A stretch of 64,000 nt of DNA from Gnetum montanum (lineage: Eukaryota; Streptophyta; Gnetopsida; Gnetales; Gnetaceae). The notes beneath the pieces are model-generated. The model searched no databases. It had not been told where the DNA came from and saw only the letters and a list, made by a program, of their open reading frames with translations. Positions 1 through 11,668 of the stretch are shown in pieces (position 1 is the stretch's first letter; the number at the start of each line of letters is the position of its first letter). Both the position numbers and the translations under genes were made by a program. The stretch is from NCBI GenBank assembly GCA_015680685.1, contig MNCI01030643.1, forward strand, positions 568,952 to 632,951, written 5' to 3'.

Positions 1-1411
1 AGTTGATGAGTTGATGAGTGGCGAATTGTGTGGTTTTAATATCGCATACCAAAAATCTCAAAGGACGCAGTAGTCAAACTCTGCATTATGTGTGAGAGAG
101 TGATAGAAATTAGGTGAAAATGACATGGAAAGAGAATTAATGTTAAGTTGGTGAGCCTTTTTTTTAATATTGCTACCTCACTCTACTTTGCATGATATTT
201 TATATGTACCTCTTGTTTTTCGACAACTCTTAATGAAAAACCATGGAAAATTGGATGTCCCTGTTGGAGACCTCATGGAAAATGGCTTCAATTTGTATTA
301 AAAATTAATCCATACTGTCAAGGTGCTCTTACTATTTTTTGAAACCAAAAAAAAAAAAAACATTCTAAGTTTCTGATCATGATTTTTAGTTTTCCATGAT
401 TCAAGCTCTAGCGACATTTTAAGTCGGTGCGTTAGCTAAAAATGCACAACTTTTTTTGACGTGTGTGCTATGACCAACATTGTGCAAAAATATAAACTTT
501 AGATTAGCATCGCATCGCAATGCACCCCACTGCCATGTGGATAGGACATGACACTAGCTAAAATGGAAATGCTGTGTTACGTTGTTCTGATAATTCAAAT
601 AGGTGTCTTGAGTTTTCGATTTTTGTTAATGTTTCTCGTTGTACCATCTTAACATTTGTTACAATTCGCTACATCCCTTGGCATATGATTGCTTTCTGTT
701 GACAACCAAGCAAAGGTAGCTTGGAATTTAAATAAACACACATCTTAATGTAATATACTAATAGCAAAAAAAATAAAATAAGGCATTCTATTTGTAGCAA
801 CCTAATAGGGTTTTTTGACATGTAAAACTTTATTCTAAAACCCAATAATGATTTTAACATTGGTAAAAGAAGTCGAAAGTAATTTAGAATCTTCAAAAAA
901 TTCTATAGAAAGCAATTTTGCTTTTCATTGAAGAACATTAAGTATACTAGTTTATTTATTAAAGTTGATTCTCCAAAATAAGTAAATCATTCCTTCTTTT
1001 CCTATTAATTTACTATTATTTCATGAGTATAGGCTATTGGCTAGCTAGGACTTAGTTCAAAACTTAGTACCAACACCATAAGCATATTAGCCTAAAGGTG
1101 TTTTTCTAAGCATATTAAATTACCTTACCCTAAAAAATTACTATTATTTGGTTTAATATCCATAGTTTTTTGTCATGTTAGTTCTTAGTTGAAATTTCCT
1201 TTTCATTTTTCAATATAGTATGCAATAACAATATTTAATTTCCTACTTTTTATTTTAAGATTTAAAAGGTGCAATGAAGATGGACATATATAGTCTTTGA
1301 AATCAAACTTAACATAATTATCACTAAGGAAAAGACAACAAAAATCTCATACCAAAGAATTGTTTCTTATCATGTTACATTATATTTTGAATATTATATC
1401 TCATCTACTTA
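1..1411. other. AT-rich sequence, nothing recognised
   Basis: No reading frame here translates into a recognisable protein, and there are poly-A/poly-T runs and many stops. I see no LTR edge, RNA gene or SINE box motif. It is the flank into which element A inserted; its last five bases, CAAAT, form the left target duplication. Confidence 0.6.
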
Positions 1412-1416
1412 CAAAT

Positions 1417-2221
1417 TGATGAACTACAATATAGCGTACGCGATATCGCATATGTGATATCACAGCCACCACGGGATATTGCATACGCGATATCACGTCC
1501 TGCCTCATCTTCTATAAATAAGAGGCAGCACACTTGGTTCCAGACAGTTAGATTTAGACCCTTAGCCAGACTCTTGTAGTTTTGTCATTCTAGAGTTAGA
1601 ATTATTTCTATGTGCCCGCAGTAGGAGTCATAGAGTGAATGGATCTTTATTCAGGCAATTTGTAATTGAGCACAATTTTGTGTACAGCAATAAAGACAAA
1701 TTTTATGATAAACCTTGCTAATTAGTAATTAATAATTTTTTAATGCTTTCCTAGTTAATTAATATTTCCCTCAACCTTCAACCCCCTGATTTAAATACAC
1801 TTAGTACAACCGCTTCGAGCATGCGTGTAGCGCTTGGTAACCTAGTAACGATTAGCATTTGGTAATCCCAACAGCGTTGCATTGGTTCAAAATGTGTACG
1901 ACAAGTGGGAATAGATACCGATGTTAGGAACATTTAGAAACTAGTTAATGAATATTTAATGTAAGTTAGCCACTTAGTTCTCTCTCCCTCTCCTTTAGTA
2001 GCAAAAGACATAAAAAATACAAAAGCTATAAAAATCATATACCGCAAGCTTACTTAACCATACAACTATGACAATACAAGTAAGTTTGGGAAGACTACGA
2101 TTGATTAACCCTGAGTGTTCCATTAAGGCGCATAAGCACTTGGTCCTTGGAGTTCGATCGGATCGTGTGTGAAATGCTCATATTCGTATGGTTGAGTGTA
2201 GGGGTACCTCACCACTCATCA
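1417..2221 (+). repeat. Element A 5' LTR
   Basis: 805 bp, starting TGATGAAC and ending CCACTCATCA. U3 carries a cluster of GATATC palindromes at about 1438-1492, followed by a TATAAATA box at 1513-1520. Downstream lies the block 'gcccgcagtaggagtc', conserved in the LTRs of element B as well. The matching 3' copy is at 10512-11303. Confidence 0.93.
1438..1520 (+). promoter_or_regulatory. LTR promoter of element A: GATATC palindromes plus TATA box
   Basis: Several CGATATCG/TGATATCA-type palindromes precede TATAAATA at 1513-1520. The same arrangement recurs in the LTRs at 10520-10587, 25232-25295, 40050-40134, 47780-47827 and, reversed, 12457-12533. Position upstream of a TATA box in U3 fits a Pol II core promoter with upstream binding sites. 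The binding factor is unknown. Confidence 0.75.
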
Positions 2222-2222
2222 T

Positions 2223-2240
2223 TAGCGCCGTTGCTGAGGA
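2223..2240 (+). promoter_or_regulatory. Element A primer binding site, tRNA-Asp type, mutated
   Basis: TAGCGCCGTTGCTGAGGA begins one base after the LTR. It differs at three positions from the TGGCGCCGTTGCCGGGGA seen in element B, which matches the 3' end of plant tRNA-Asp (family knowledge). It would prime minus-strand DNA synthesis. All three differences are transitions. Confidence 0.85.
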
Positions 2241-2365
2241 CTTAGTTGTTTGTGTGCTATGTAGAACATAGGAAATCATTCATATTGTTGGAACGTTAGA
2301 ACGGACCCTTAGGGTTAATCAAAGAAAGATGAGACAACAGTACATTGCACAATGAATAGGACAAG

Positions 2366-4293
2366 ATGTCTTCTTCTTCGCATAAGAGCACTTCACTGCC
2401 TAGGACTAACGCAAGAGGCAGTCGGAGGCATAATACACATAACCAGGATCTGTCAGTTCCTCAACAATTTTGTATGGCATATACTCATCCCGATGAGTAT
2501 GTACCTGATTTCACCTTTATTCTCCACCAAGATGAACAACTACATTGGAGACACTTGGAGGGTAACATAGTGTTGCCTCTAGACTGATCAGTTCCTAACA
2601 TGCTCCTTCATGATCTCACACAAATAGGCATGCTGCTTTTATACACAAAATATGTTGCATGCAATCATGACTCAAGAGACTATCATCCCACAGAAGTGCA
2701 ACATCAAAGGGACTTGCGACATGAGAGATACCATACATCTTTGAAGGGTAAATGGCCCCATGACGCTCCGCACGTTTTGAGCGAAATTGAGGATGGTGAA
2801 CTTGCTTCAATAGGTTCCTCACGAAACAATGTTCCTCCTCCTAACATTGGTTAGGGGCTGGTGTATCAGAACCTCCACTCCACTATTCACAACTTTGGTT
2901 CTAATACCCATGAACACGAAGTGTTCAATGAAGGAACACGAACACACGATAAGGGCGAATGTTCGAATCGTGATCACGATCGAGGCCGAGACCACCAAAG
3001 AGAAGGAAGAAAACACTGTCATGACGATGGTTCTCCTTCTTCTCCACCTTCATTGTCATCTTCACCCTCTCCTTCAGTGTTCAGATGCAGTCATAGGGAA
3101 ACCAATCATGAGGATAAGGGGAAATGAAGTGAAAGTCATCAACAAGAAAGTTGAGAACAAGGACGAGGGCACTCTAAAGAATCAAGGCATAGAAGAAGGG
3201 AGAGTAGGGAACCACGTAGACACGATAGACGCTATGAATAAGACGATCATGAAGAACCCCTACTCGCAACTATAAGCATGTTAGATATAATGGAGGCCGT
3301 AAGAGTTCCAACAAGGCACCAAAAGGAGAGTAGGATCAAGAGGTTAGACATGAACAACATCCCACAATTTGAAGGGGGATACAACGCTGATCCTCAAAAT
3401 CATTTACAAGCATTCCATGATGCATGTGCCTTGTAAAACATAGAAAATGAATGGCAAAAACTGAAGTTGTTCCCAAGGACACTAGTGAAAGAAGCTAAAA
3501 GTTGGTACCAGTCCTTAGAACTGGAATCCATTTGGAGGTGAAGTACAATGTAAGAACTGTTCAATGATAAGTACCAAACGTACTCCCGAGTGTCTAACCT
3601 GCAGAAGCAAATCTAAGGATGGAAGCAAGGAAATCATGAACCCTTGGATGTTGCCATGGGCTGCTATTACGCACTATTACATCGTTGCCCTAGCCATGGT
3701 TATTCGCAATGGGACCAACTACGCCATCTTGTGGATGGACTTAGGCATGAAACAAGAAGAACCCTTGGGACGTATGCCCAAGGAAGGTTATTGGAGCTTA
3801 GGTCTCATCAAATTCATAGATTGCTAGAGCAAGTTGCCAAAGAAGAAGGTGAGCTATGGATGAGAGAAAGTGCAGAAGAATACAACTAAGATCCTTCCCT
3901 CCAAAAAAGGAGAGTGAGATTTTGTGAGGAGGAAGAAGAGTCACAACTCGAAGAGATGATGAATAGGAAAACTTTGCCTCTCCAAAGTTAACATTAGAAG
4001 TATCGACAAAGGTAGATCAAATGTGGGAGTCCCTAGATAGTAGGTTTGAAATTGTTCTTAAAATTGTAGAGGAGTCTAGGGAGCGAGGTAGTGGCCACGA
4101 CAAAAAGAAAAAGAGAGAAGTGAAAAATGCACGTAACAAGGGTAAGGGAAAAATGGCCATCACAGAAGAGGTTGTGGATTTAGACACGGACAATGATAGT
4201 GGATGCAAGATATGCCAATACGACCATCCTAAGGGATGTTGCCTAGTGATCTCACATCTACAAGATTCTGGGGTGTATGCACTCAACCCATGA
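2366..4293 (+). pseudogene. gag: Element A gag, broken
   Basis: Nucleocapsid/capsid polyprotein remnant. The start at 2366 opens with MSSSSHKS and leads to the motif AYTHPDEYVPDFTF, which element B repeats as TYTHPDEYIPDYTF. A histidine/arginine/serine-rich linker follows at about 2900-3130. The capsid core (PQFEGGYNADPQ, AFHDACAL, WYQSLE-type blocks) lies at about 3290-3830, and a C-x2-C-x3-H-x4-C knuckle (CKICQYDHPKGCC) at about 4204-4242. Multiple stops and frame changes separate these pieces; the capsid part has to be read in more than one frame. No functional product is expected. Confidence 0.88.
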
Positions 4294-4750
4294 CTAAATA
4301 AACGGCAAGCACCCCAACGGTTACCTTATCCCCAAGGTAACCCAAGGCAGTTCCACCAACCTTCAACATATTATCAAAGTGAAACTCCACCACAACCAGT
4401 TGAACAACATCAATAGTGGCAATACCCACAGTCATGGGGGATGCCACAATTAAGGCAACAATACCCATACTAGCAACCTGACCCATATGGCTACTATGTG
4501 CAGCATCCAATCTCTCCACGTGACGCTGTTAGTCATGTTACACCGCAACATTACTACCAAGCCCATGAGTATCATAGCACTCCTTCTCCTAGGGGAGATA
4601 CCCACAAACAGACCATCCTTCAGATCCATCCACAGCTCTCACACCAATAGCTCCATTACCACCCGCTCTAGCAATGCAAGGGGAACTCCCTATTCAACCA
4701 TAGCAACGCAATGCCACAAGGGCTGTAAATCCTCAACCCACTGTTTGTTT
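4294..4750 (+). pseudogene. Element A proline/glutamine-rich linker between gag and protease
   Basis: Broken reading through P-, Q- and Y-rich sequence; element B carries the same linker in frame (28179-28620). It includes a QYPQSWG-type stretch whose DNA contains TCATGGGGG at 4432-4440. Function is unknown; in this element group the segment joins nucleocapsid to protease. Confidence 0.65.
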
Positions 4751-4760
4751 TGAAAAACGT

Positions 4761-5395
4761 ATGAAGAAAAGACCTTTCTTCAGAAACAACAGTCCAACCA
4801 AGTCCTTACAACCACAAGTGGTTGAACCTCTGAATGCCTCCCCATCAAATAAATCTTCAAAGCTCCCTTTGAACCAAACACTAAGTTCAATGCATATGGT
4901 TATGTTAACACATGCCATTATTGACTGGATCAAGGTTGGCCACCTTCCCAGAAATTCTCTGATCCTAGAAGCCCTCTAATCTATCTCCAAATTGTTGGGA
5001 ATGAGCCATGCAAAGCTCTTCTGGATTCAGGTGCTAGAGTCAACTTAATATCGTAAGAAATGTACAAAGCCTGGAAATTGCCTCCATTAAAGAAGAATAA
5101 TATTCACCTAGAGCTAGCCAACCAGTCCATCACTATTCCCTTGGGATCGGTGGAGGACATTGTCACCACTGTGTGTGGATGGTCGTACCCAGCTGATTTC
5201 CTAGTGATACAAGTAAATAACGTTAAAGGGGACTTCCCAATAATAATGGGAAGGGCATGGCTAAGTACTATAGATGCACGCTTAGGAATCTGCGATCTTT
5301 CCTTGGAAATATCTAAGGAGAACACTTTTGGAAAGATCGAGAAGAAGAAGGTTCCATGCATCACATACAGTGATACAGGGAGCAATTGCATGTAG
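4761..5395 (+). pseudogene. Element A retropepsin-like aspartic protease, broken
   Basis: The region starts KKRPFFR, then gives the block DWIKVGHLP, the active-site loop ALLDSG followed by VNLIS (about 5015-5050), then ADFLVIQVNN and FPIIMGRAWLS at about 5198-5265. D-S-G plus the later I-I-M-G-R-A-W are the expected flap and second-half signatures of a retrotransposon protease. The catalytic D-S-G is intact, but stops interrupt the frame after 4979 and at about 5056. Confidence 0.88.
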
Positions 5396-5879
5396 AGATC
5401 ATGGGTTGTGCAAAGTTTAGCATTGCCTGCATGCAACCGATGTGCAAAAAACATTAACATACAAAAGTGCCTATATGCAGCAGCCACATGACAAGAAGAC
5501 ACCTAGTGGCTAATAGCTGGTCAAGAGAGCAACTCACTAATGTACATGGAACTAATTGAGGAAATAACTTGTGCTTACATCAAAAGCATAGACGCACTAG
5601 AGCAAGTCCACTGCCAATTTCCAAACCTTAACCTTGAAAACATCAACTAGGGGAAGTTGTAAATTCTTGAAAAATTCAAAAAAGAACCCCTAGAATTGAA
5701 ATCATTGCCCACCGATCTAGAATATATGATTCTTGAAAATGGAAAACCGGTAATCATCAATGTAAGACTTGCTTCGAAACAAAAAGGAAGATTGCTGAAA
5801 GTAATAAATAAGTGGTCAAAAGCCTTTTCCTGTTCATATCCTGAATTAACTAGAATAGATCCTAGGATATTCTAGCATC

Positions 5880-6790
5880 AGATTTACATTGACCCCTCCA
5901 TGAAACCTCAAAAACAACTACAAAGGCGATTGAGCCCAAAATTGAAGCAAGTAGTAAAAGAAGAAATAGAACAACTTCTTAAGGTTGGGTTTATATATCC
6001 GATTGTTGATAGCGAATGGGTTAGCCCTCTAGTAATCGTGCCCAAAAAGGGAGGCAAATGGAGGGTTTGCATAGATTTTAGGTTGCTGAACATGGCAACA
6101 TTTAAGGATTACTTTCCATTGCCATTCGTTGACCAAGTCTTAGACACCATAGCAGGGCATCGCTATTACAATTTCCTGGATGGCTATAGCGGATACAACC
6201 AAATACAGATAGCCCTAGAAGACCAAGCCAAGACAATTTTCACCAGTCCTTGGGGAACATTTATGTATAAACAAATGTTTTTTAGCTTGTGTAATGCTCG
6301 TGCCATGTTTCAATGCCTAGTTCTAAGCATATTCCAACAGCAAATAGGGAACAGAGTGGAATTCTTTATGGATAACTTCTCCACCTATAGAATAAGTTTT
6401 GATCAAGCCTTGGACCGATTAGAGTAAGTGCTGAAAAGATGCGTAGAAACCAATCTAAGGCTCAACTAGAAAAAAAAGCCATTTAATGGTCCAAGAAGGC
6501 ATAATACTTGGGCATAAGGTTTCACATGCACGAATAGAGGTAGACCTAAATAAAATTAGAGTTATCCAAGGAATCACCCGTCAACCAGAAATTGTCAAAG
6601 ACATTCAATCATTCCATGGACACACTAGCTACTATAGGAGATTCATTGAGAACTTCTCAAATATTGCCAAACTGTTGGTAGAGCTAACAAAGAAGGACGT
6701 ACCTTTTGAGTGGACCAGGGAATGTGAACGAGCATTCCAAACCCTGAAACAAAAGCTAGTAGGAAATCCCATTCTACAAGCTCCTAACTA
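5880..6790 (+). pseudogene. pol: Element A reverse transcriptase, broken
   Basis: Fingers/palm blocks are VSPLVIVPKKGGKWRVCIDF, the palm block LPFVDQVLDTIAGH, FLDGYSGYNQI and FTSPWGTF. The frame 5900-6427 is open for 175 codons. The polymerase box reads FMDNFS at about 6367-6384, where FMDDFS is expected and where element D keeps MDD. The second aspartate is therefore lost by a G-to-A type change. A stop at 6425 separates the thumb region (6486-6790), which holds IQSFHGHTSYYRRFIENFS and FEWTRECERAFQTLK. Confidence 0.92.
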
Positions 6791-6799
6791 GTCAAGACC

Positions 6800-7170
6800 A
6801 TTCGACATCATGACTGACATGTCCAATTATGCCTTAGGAGCCATACTTACACAGTTAGATGACCAAAAATTCCCTTACTACATCCACTATGCAAGTAGAA
6901 GTATTGTTAGTGCACAACTTAACTACACAACTACAGAGAAAGAATTAATGATTGTAGTGTTCACATTGGATAAGTTTAGCACTATGTGTTAGGTTACAAA
7001 GTGTTTATCCACACAGATCATAGTGCAATCTAGTTCCTCATGAATAAGCCAATGGTTAGCTCTCATATTATACTATGGATAGTAATTCTATAGGAGTTTA
7101 ATCTAACGATGATGGATCGGAAAGTTGCAGATCATTTATCTCAGTTGTGCTAGGACAACAAAGAGGATAA
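6800..7170 (+). pseudogene. Element A RNase H domain, broken
   Basis: RNase H follows RT and would degrade the RNA strand of the hybrid. Visible blocks are MTDMSNYALGAILTQ, YYIHYASRSI and QLNYTTTEKELMIVVFTLDKF, which match the gypsy RNase H layout (D..ALGA..., YAS, NYTTTEKE). The block ends at a stop at 6990; decayed homology (YKVFIHTDH-like) continues to about 7170. Confidence 0.87.
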
Positions 7171-7289
7171 ATATGTAATATTTGATCATTTTCCTGATGA
7201 AGCCCTCTTTGTCAGTGTAGTGAATAACCAACTACCCATGGAGATGAACTAGTATAGTAGCATTCTCACCTATCTCCTTACTCAACAAA

Positions 7290-8552
7290 CACCACAGGAG
7301 CTAGACTTTAGGAAGAAACAACAATTTCTTCACAGAGCTAAGTACTTCATGGAGATCAATGGACAACTTTACAAAGTGTGTCTTGATGGCTTGGTTTGAT
7401 GGTGCGTGCCCAAGGTAGATCAACTGAGAGTTCTCCAAGATGCTCATGAGGGCCCTTGTGGGGGTCACTATGCAGGAAGATGAACGACTATTAAGATCTT
7501 GCTTGCAGGATATTACTGGCCAACAGTATTTCAGGATGCCCATAAATTTGTCCGATCTTGTGAGCGTTGTCAACATGATGGGGGAATGACTGCTAAAATG
7601 GAGGGTCCACAACAATGGATTCAACCATTAGAACCCTTTGAAATTTGGGGAATAGACTTTATGGGGCCCATTACACCAATGTCCAATGGGAAAGATTACA
7701 TTATAGTTGTTGTAGACTATTTAACAAAATGGGCTGAAGCAGCTGCTGTTAAAGACTGCACATCATCTACAGCTACAGGATTTGTGCAACAAAAAATCGT
7801 AAATAGGTTTGGTGTGCCATGTGCAGTTATTTTGGATAATGGAACACACTTCACAAGTGCAAATTTTCGAAAGTTAATGCAATGCTTAGGGGTTGAACAT
7901 AAATTGACTACACCTTATCACCCCCAAGCTAATGGACAAGCTAAGGTCACCAACAGGGAGATCATTAAAATATTAACTAGGACAATTAGCAGGTACAGGA
8001 AAGATTGGAGCACTAAACTGAATTATGCTCTTTGGGCATACCGCTCCACCTAGAAACTCCCTATAGGCTACTCTCCCTATGAGTTAGTGTACGGAAAGCT
8101 TCCAACGCTTCTGATTCAAATCGAACTCTGTACACTATCAACGGCTTGTGACCTTCACCTTGATCTTGATCTAGCACCAAAAAAAAAGGTTGACAACTTT
8201 AAACGTGCTAGATGAAAACTGATTAGCTGCCCTATCATCAAATGAGTTGCACAAGGCATATAACAAGCAATGTCATAACTTGAAGATTCGAAAGGTTAAG
8301 TATCAACCAAGAGATAAGGTTCTCTACTGGAACCCCACACATGTGCCACAATGCACAAAATTTCAAACACTATGGGAAGGACCTTACATTATTCATGCAA
8401 CCTTTCCTTCATGGGCCATGACCATATACAAACCTAAGAGCCCTAATAAGAGATTGTTAGTCAATGTGCAACAAACCAAACCCTTCCATGAATTTAGAAT
8501 GGTCAGTGCACATAATACCTCTGAGAAGGGACAGCCCTGCTCACTATTTTGA
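7290..8552 (+). pseudogene. Element A integrase and C-terminal tail, broken
   Basis: The N-terminal zinc region ends in CERCQ at about 7559-7573. The catalytic core includes WGIDFMGPIT, DYLTKWAEAA and VILDNGTHFTS. The open stretch 7499-8053 is 184 codons. The third catalytic residue is lost: NGQAKVTNRE reads K where integrases have E, a G-to-A change near 7943. The tail reads YQPRDKVLYWNP, KFQTLWEGPYII and ends CSLF at 8552, just before the TCATGGGGG motif. Confidence 0.92.
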
Positions 8553-10511
8553 ATCTCCTTCTTCCAAATCAGTCATGGGGGAGACAGCCACCTCTACTAA
8601 TCATTTTAGGCCCTCAATTCTTTTTTAAGTTTTTTATAGCACATTTTTGTTTTAAAAATTTCTTTAATTTTTCTTGTTTTTGTTTTGCAACATTGTTTAT
8701 ACTTTCTCATTTCTTTGTGTGACTATTTGTTTTTTGTTTTTTTTCTGTTGTTTTGTTTTTTTTTTATTTTTTTCTTTGTTTGTTGTTTTTGTTTTGTTAG
8801 ATTCATCACCTAATAAGTGCTCCTAATGGTGATATGAACTATATTTTATTGATTGCTAATGTTTAGTTTTTACCTTTGAGTTATAATGTTGATACTAAGG
8901 TATAGTTCTTTTGATATAATAGGCAATGAGTCCACGTCATCCATGCATCCATGAATTTCTATGGTCTCTCTTGGCTTGGAACTGTATAGTCCCCTATTTT
9001 AATAATAAAACTAACGAATTAGTGACCGGGCATTTCTCAAACTAAGGACTGAAAAGGGTGTGACTTCAAAGGGATTTGATGCATTTGTGCTGGCTATTCT
9101 CTTGGGTGCTTGGATGTTTTCTTTGTAATTTTTCCTTACCATTCCGACATTGCTCCATTATCGGGAAGTTGAGCTAATAAAAATAATTCTTTGCATGATG
9201 TGGTTCTCACGCGAAAAACAAAACAAAACAGTGAGAATTCAACGCACACCCCTTAGACAAAATAATCATCTGGGCTACAAGCACTAGTTATGGAACTAAA
9301 CAAATATGTTCCCTCTAACTAAGGCCCTTTCTCGCTTCCTACTTCTCCCTTTCTTGTTTTCCTTGGAATGGTGTTGAATCTTTGGCGGAAGCATTCTTGT
9401 TACTTCAAGTGGATGGATTGGCCAAGTATATTAATGTGAAGTCATTGGATGTGGATTGTTTGAGGCTGGATTTGGAATGAAATCTACTCAGTCACATTAA
9501 CCATATATACACAAGGGGCTGTACACCACCTTGTTCTTGGGACTCCATTCCGTTCTCTTCTCCCCATCATTCTTTCTCCATTTCCCACTTCATTGTCAGT
9601 TGTATTAGCAGTCTATATTTTGGTTAATGCATTGTTTTCTCTTTGGTGAATTCTTATGGTCAAGTCTTTAACTCTTTCTTCTAAATGATATTTCCAGAGC
9701 CTACGAACTCTTTGAATGTGGGTTTGTCAGGGCATAAAGAGAATGAGCCTGCTTTGGGGAGGACCCACTAGCATTCCTATTTTTGTGCATCAGTTAACTT
9801 CTTTCTCTTAAACATTTTTTTGTTTCATTCATATCGCTGACATCCATTTTATCAGTGTTGTCATTGTTTCTTTTTCTCTGTCTTTCTTATTCCTTATCTT
9901 TTTCCATTCTATCACTACCAGAGGATCACTCTTAGTCATGGGGGCCCTGGTCCAATTTTTTCAATTTTTCCTAACCGCTACACCTTGGGTAGTCACTAGT
10001 GTTATATGTCTAGAATCCGTATTGGCCATATCGCAACTCAGCTAATGGACCTTACACCAAGGCAAGGTATCAACCATATTATGATTTAATTATCCTTGCT
10101 CATCTGTGACTATGTTGTATGTGCAGATGGCAATCATACAACAATGGACTAGACCTGGAGAAAACACTTAGGATGGACTGGTGCTGGAATAGTTGTGCAA
10201 GGAACAAGATTGATGGCATGGTTATGGATGGACAATGAAAGGTGCAATCTTGGCGTCGACAGCAACACTTCTTCTCCTTTTCTCTCTCTCTCTCTCTCTC
10301 TTCTCTCTCAGCTGCCAAATAAGGCTGGATGTCAATTATGTATAGTGATCACTCTTGTAGCCATGAACACTAATGTTGTCATGTATTGTAATGTTGATCT
10401 GTTCACATGTCATCCCATTCACCATTAGTTTTCATTCAAGTCAATAATCTCGTACCTTCCCAATATTTTGTAAGGAACTCGAGGACAAGTTTTCATTCAG
10501 TCATGGGGGTA
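8553..10511 (+). other. Element A long 3' non-coding region with repeated purine motifs
   Basis: About 1.96 kb between the end of pol and the 3' LTR. It opens with TCATGGGGG (8573-8581) and a T-rich tract (about 8610-8800), then holds GCTTTGGGGAGGACCCACT at about 9751-9769 and a second TCATGGGGG at 9936-9944. Next come TGTGCAG followed by ATGGCAATC (ATG at 10127) and a CT-rich microsatellite (about 10276-10310). The polypurine tract TCATGGGGGTA is at 10501-10511. Elements B, D and E2 share this architecture. The reading after ATG 10127 is only about 14 codons. Confidence 0.8.
10501..10511 (+). promoter_or_regulatory. Element A polypurine tract
   Basis: TCATGGGGGTA directly abuts the 3' LTR start TGATGAAC at 10512, the expected place for the plus-strand primer. 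The upstream 'gaggacaagttttcattcag' is shared with element C (about 47723-47742). Confidence 0.85.
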
Positions 10512-11303
10512 TGATGAACCATGATATCGTGTACGCGATATCATAGCCACCATGCAATATCGCGTCTTGCCTCATCTTCTATAAATAAGAGGTAGCACCC
10601 TTGATTCCAGACAGTTAGATTTAGACCCTTAACTAGACTCTTGCAGTTTTATCATTCCAGAGTTAGAATTATTCTGTGTGCCTGCAGTAGGAGTCATAGA
10701 GTGAATGGATCTTTATTCAGGCAATTTGTAACTGAGCACAATTTTGTGTAGGACATTAAAGATGAACTTTATGATAAACCTTGTAGCATACAAATTAAGC
10801 TAATTAGTAATTAATAATTATTTAATTATTTCCTAGTTAATTAATATTTCTCTCAAACTTCAACCCCCTTAGTTAAATACACTCAATACAATCGCTTCGA
10901 GCATGCGTGTAGCACTTGGTAACCCAGTAACAATTAGCATTTGGTAATCCCAGTAGCGTTGCACTGGTTCAGGATGTGTACGGAAAGTGGGAACAAATAC
11001 CAGTGTTAGGAACATTTAGAAACTAGTTAATGAATAGTTAATGTAAGTTAGCCACTTAGTTCTCTCCCCCTCTCCTTTAGTAGCAGAAGACATAAAAATT
11101 ACAAAAGCTATAAAAATCATATGCCTCAAGCTTACTTAACCATACAACCGTGTCAATACAGGTAAGTTTGGGAAGATAATGATTGATTAACCCTGAGTGT
11201 TCCATTAAGGCGCATAAGCACTTGGTTCTTGGAGTTCGACCGGATCGTGCATGAAACGCTCGTATTCATATGGTTGAGTATAGGGGTACCTCGCCACTCA
11301 TCA
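10512..11303 (+). repeat. Element A 3' LTR
   Basis: 792 bp, TGATGAAC to CCACTCATCA. It aligns along its length with 1417-2221 but has many substitutions and a shorter palindrome cluster. TATAAATA is at 10580-10587. The target duplication CAAAT follows at 11304-11308. Confidence 0.93.
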
Positions 11304-11340
11304 CAAATAATTAGATACATGAACAAACAACAATTATTAT

Positions 11341-11545
11341 AGTAAGTATCATCATCATGATCATCATCCTAGCCTTTCCCCAATAATATGAGGTTGGCTA
11401 TATGAGTTCTCTTTCAACATTTTCCTTTACAAAGAACTAAATTTTTGTTTATTAACAATTTCTTTAAATCATATTACTATAAGCATCATCATCATCATCC
11501 TAACCTTGCTCCAAACAAAATAGGGTTTGCCTATATTATTGTAAG
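11341..11545. repeat. Two diverged copies of a short repeat with CAT trinucleotide runs
   Basis: A run of CATCATCATCCTA leads into 'gcctttccccaataatatg' near 11371. A related unit recurs near 11484-11533 as CATCATCATCATCATCCTA followed by 'accttgctccaaac'. Both end in GGTTGGCTAT / GGTTTGCCTAT. This is a dispersed repeat or SINE-tail-like motif whose family I do not recognise. Confidence 0.45.
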
Positions 11546-11668
11546 CATGATTAGCAAAAGACATATTTATAACACTAAGCATATACTTACTCTTTGAGGT
11601 CGAATATTGAACATAAAAAAATTTCTTCAATGTCTCTTTCCCATAATTAAATTTAACTTATGAACATT

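Larger units (their letters stand above)
1417..11303 (+). mobile_element. Element A: complete Ty3/gypsy LTR retrotransposon, Athila/Tat-like, decayed
   Basis: A 9.9-kb element bounded by two LTRs (1417-2221 and 10512-11303), both beginning TGATGAAC and ending CCACTCATCA. The 5-bp target duplication CAAAT lies at 1412-1416 and 11304-11308. Internal order is primer binding site, gag, protease, RT, RNase H, integrase, 2-kb 3' non-coding region, polypurine tract. This domain order and the Asp-type primer site fit the Ty3/gypsy Athila/Tat group (family knowledge). All coding domains carry stops, mostly TAG/TGA explained by C-to-T or G-to-A changes, so it is inactive. The two LTRs differ at many sites, so the insertion is not recent. 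Confidence 0.95.

Noticed and set aside
1438-1492. CRISPR-like palindromic repeats
   Set aside because: The repeated GATATC units are few, irregularly spaced and tied to LTR TATA boxes in a plant genome.
10100-10318. Minus-strand Arg/Glu-rich frame
   Set aside because: Produced by the CT-rich microsatellite in the element A 3' region.
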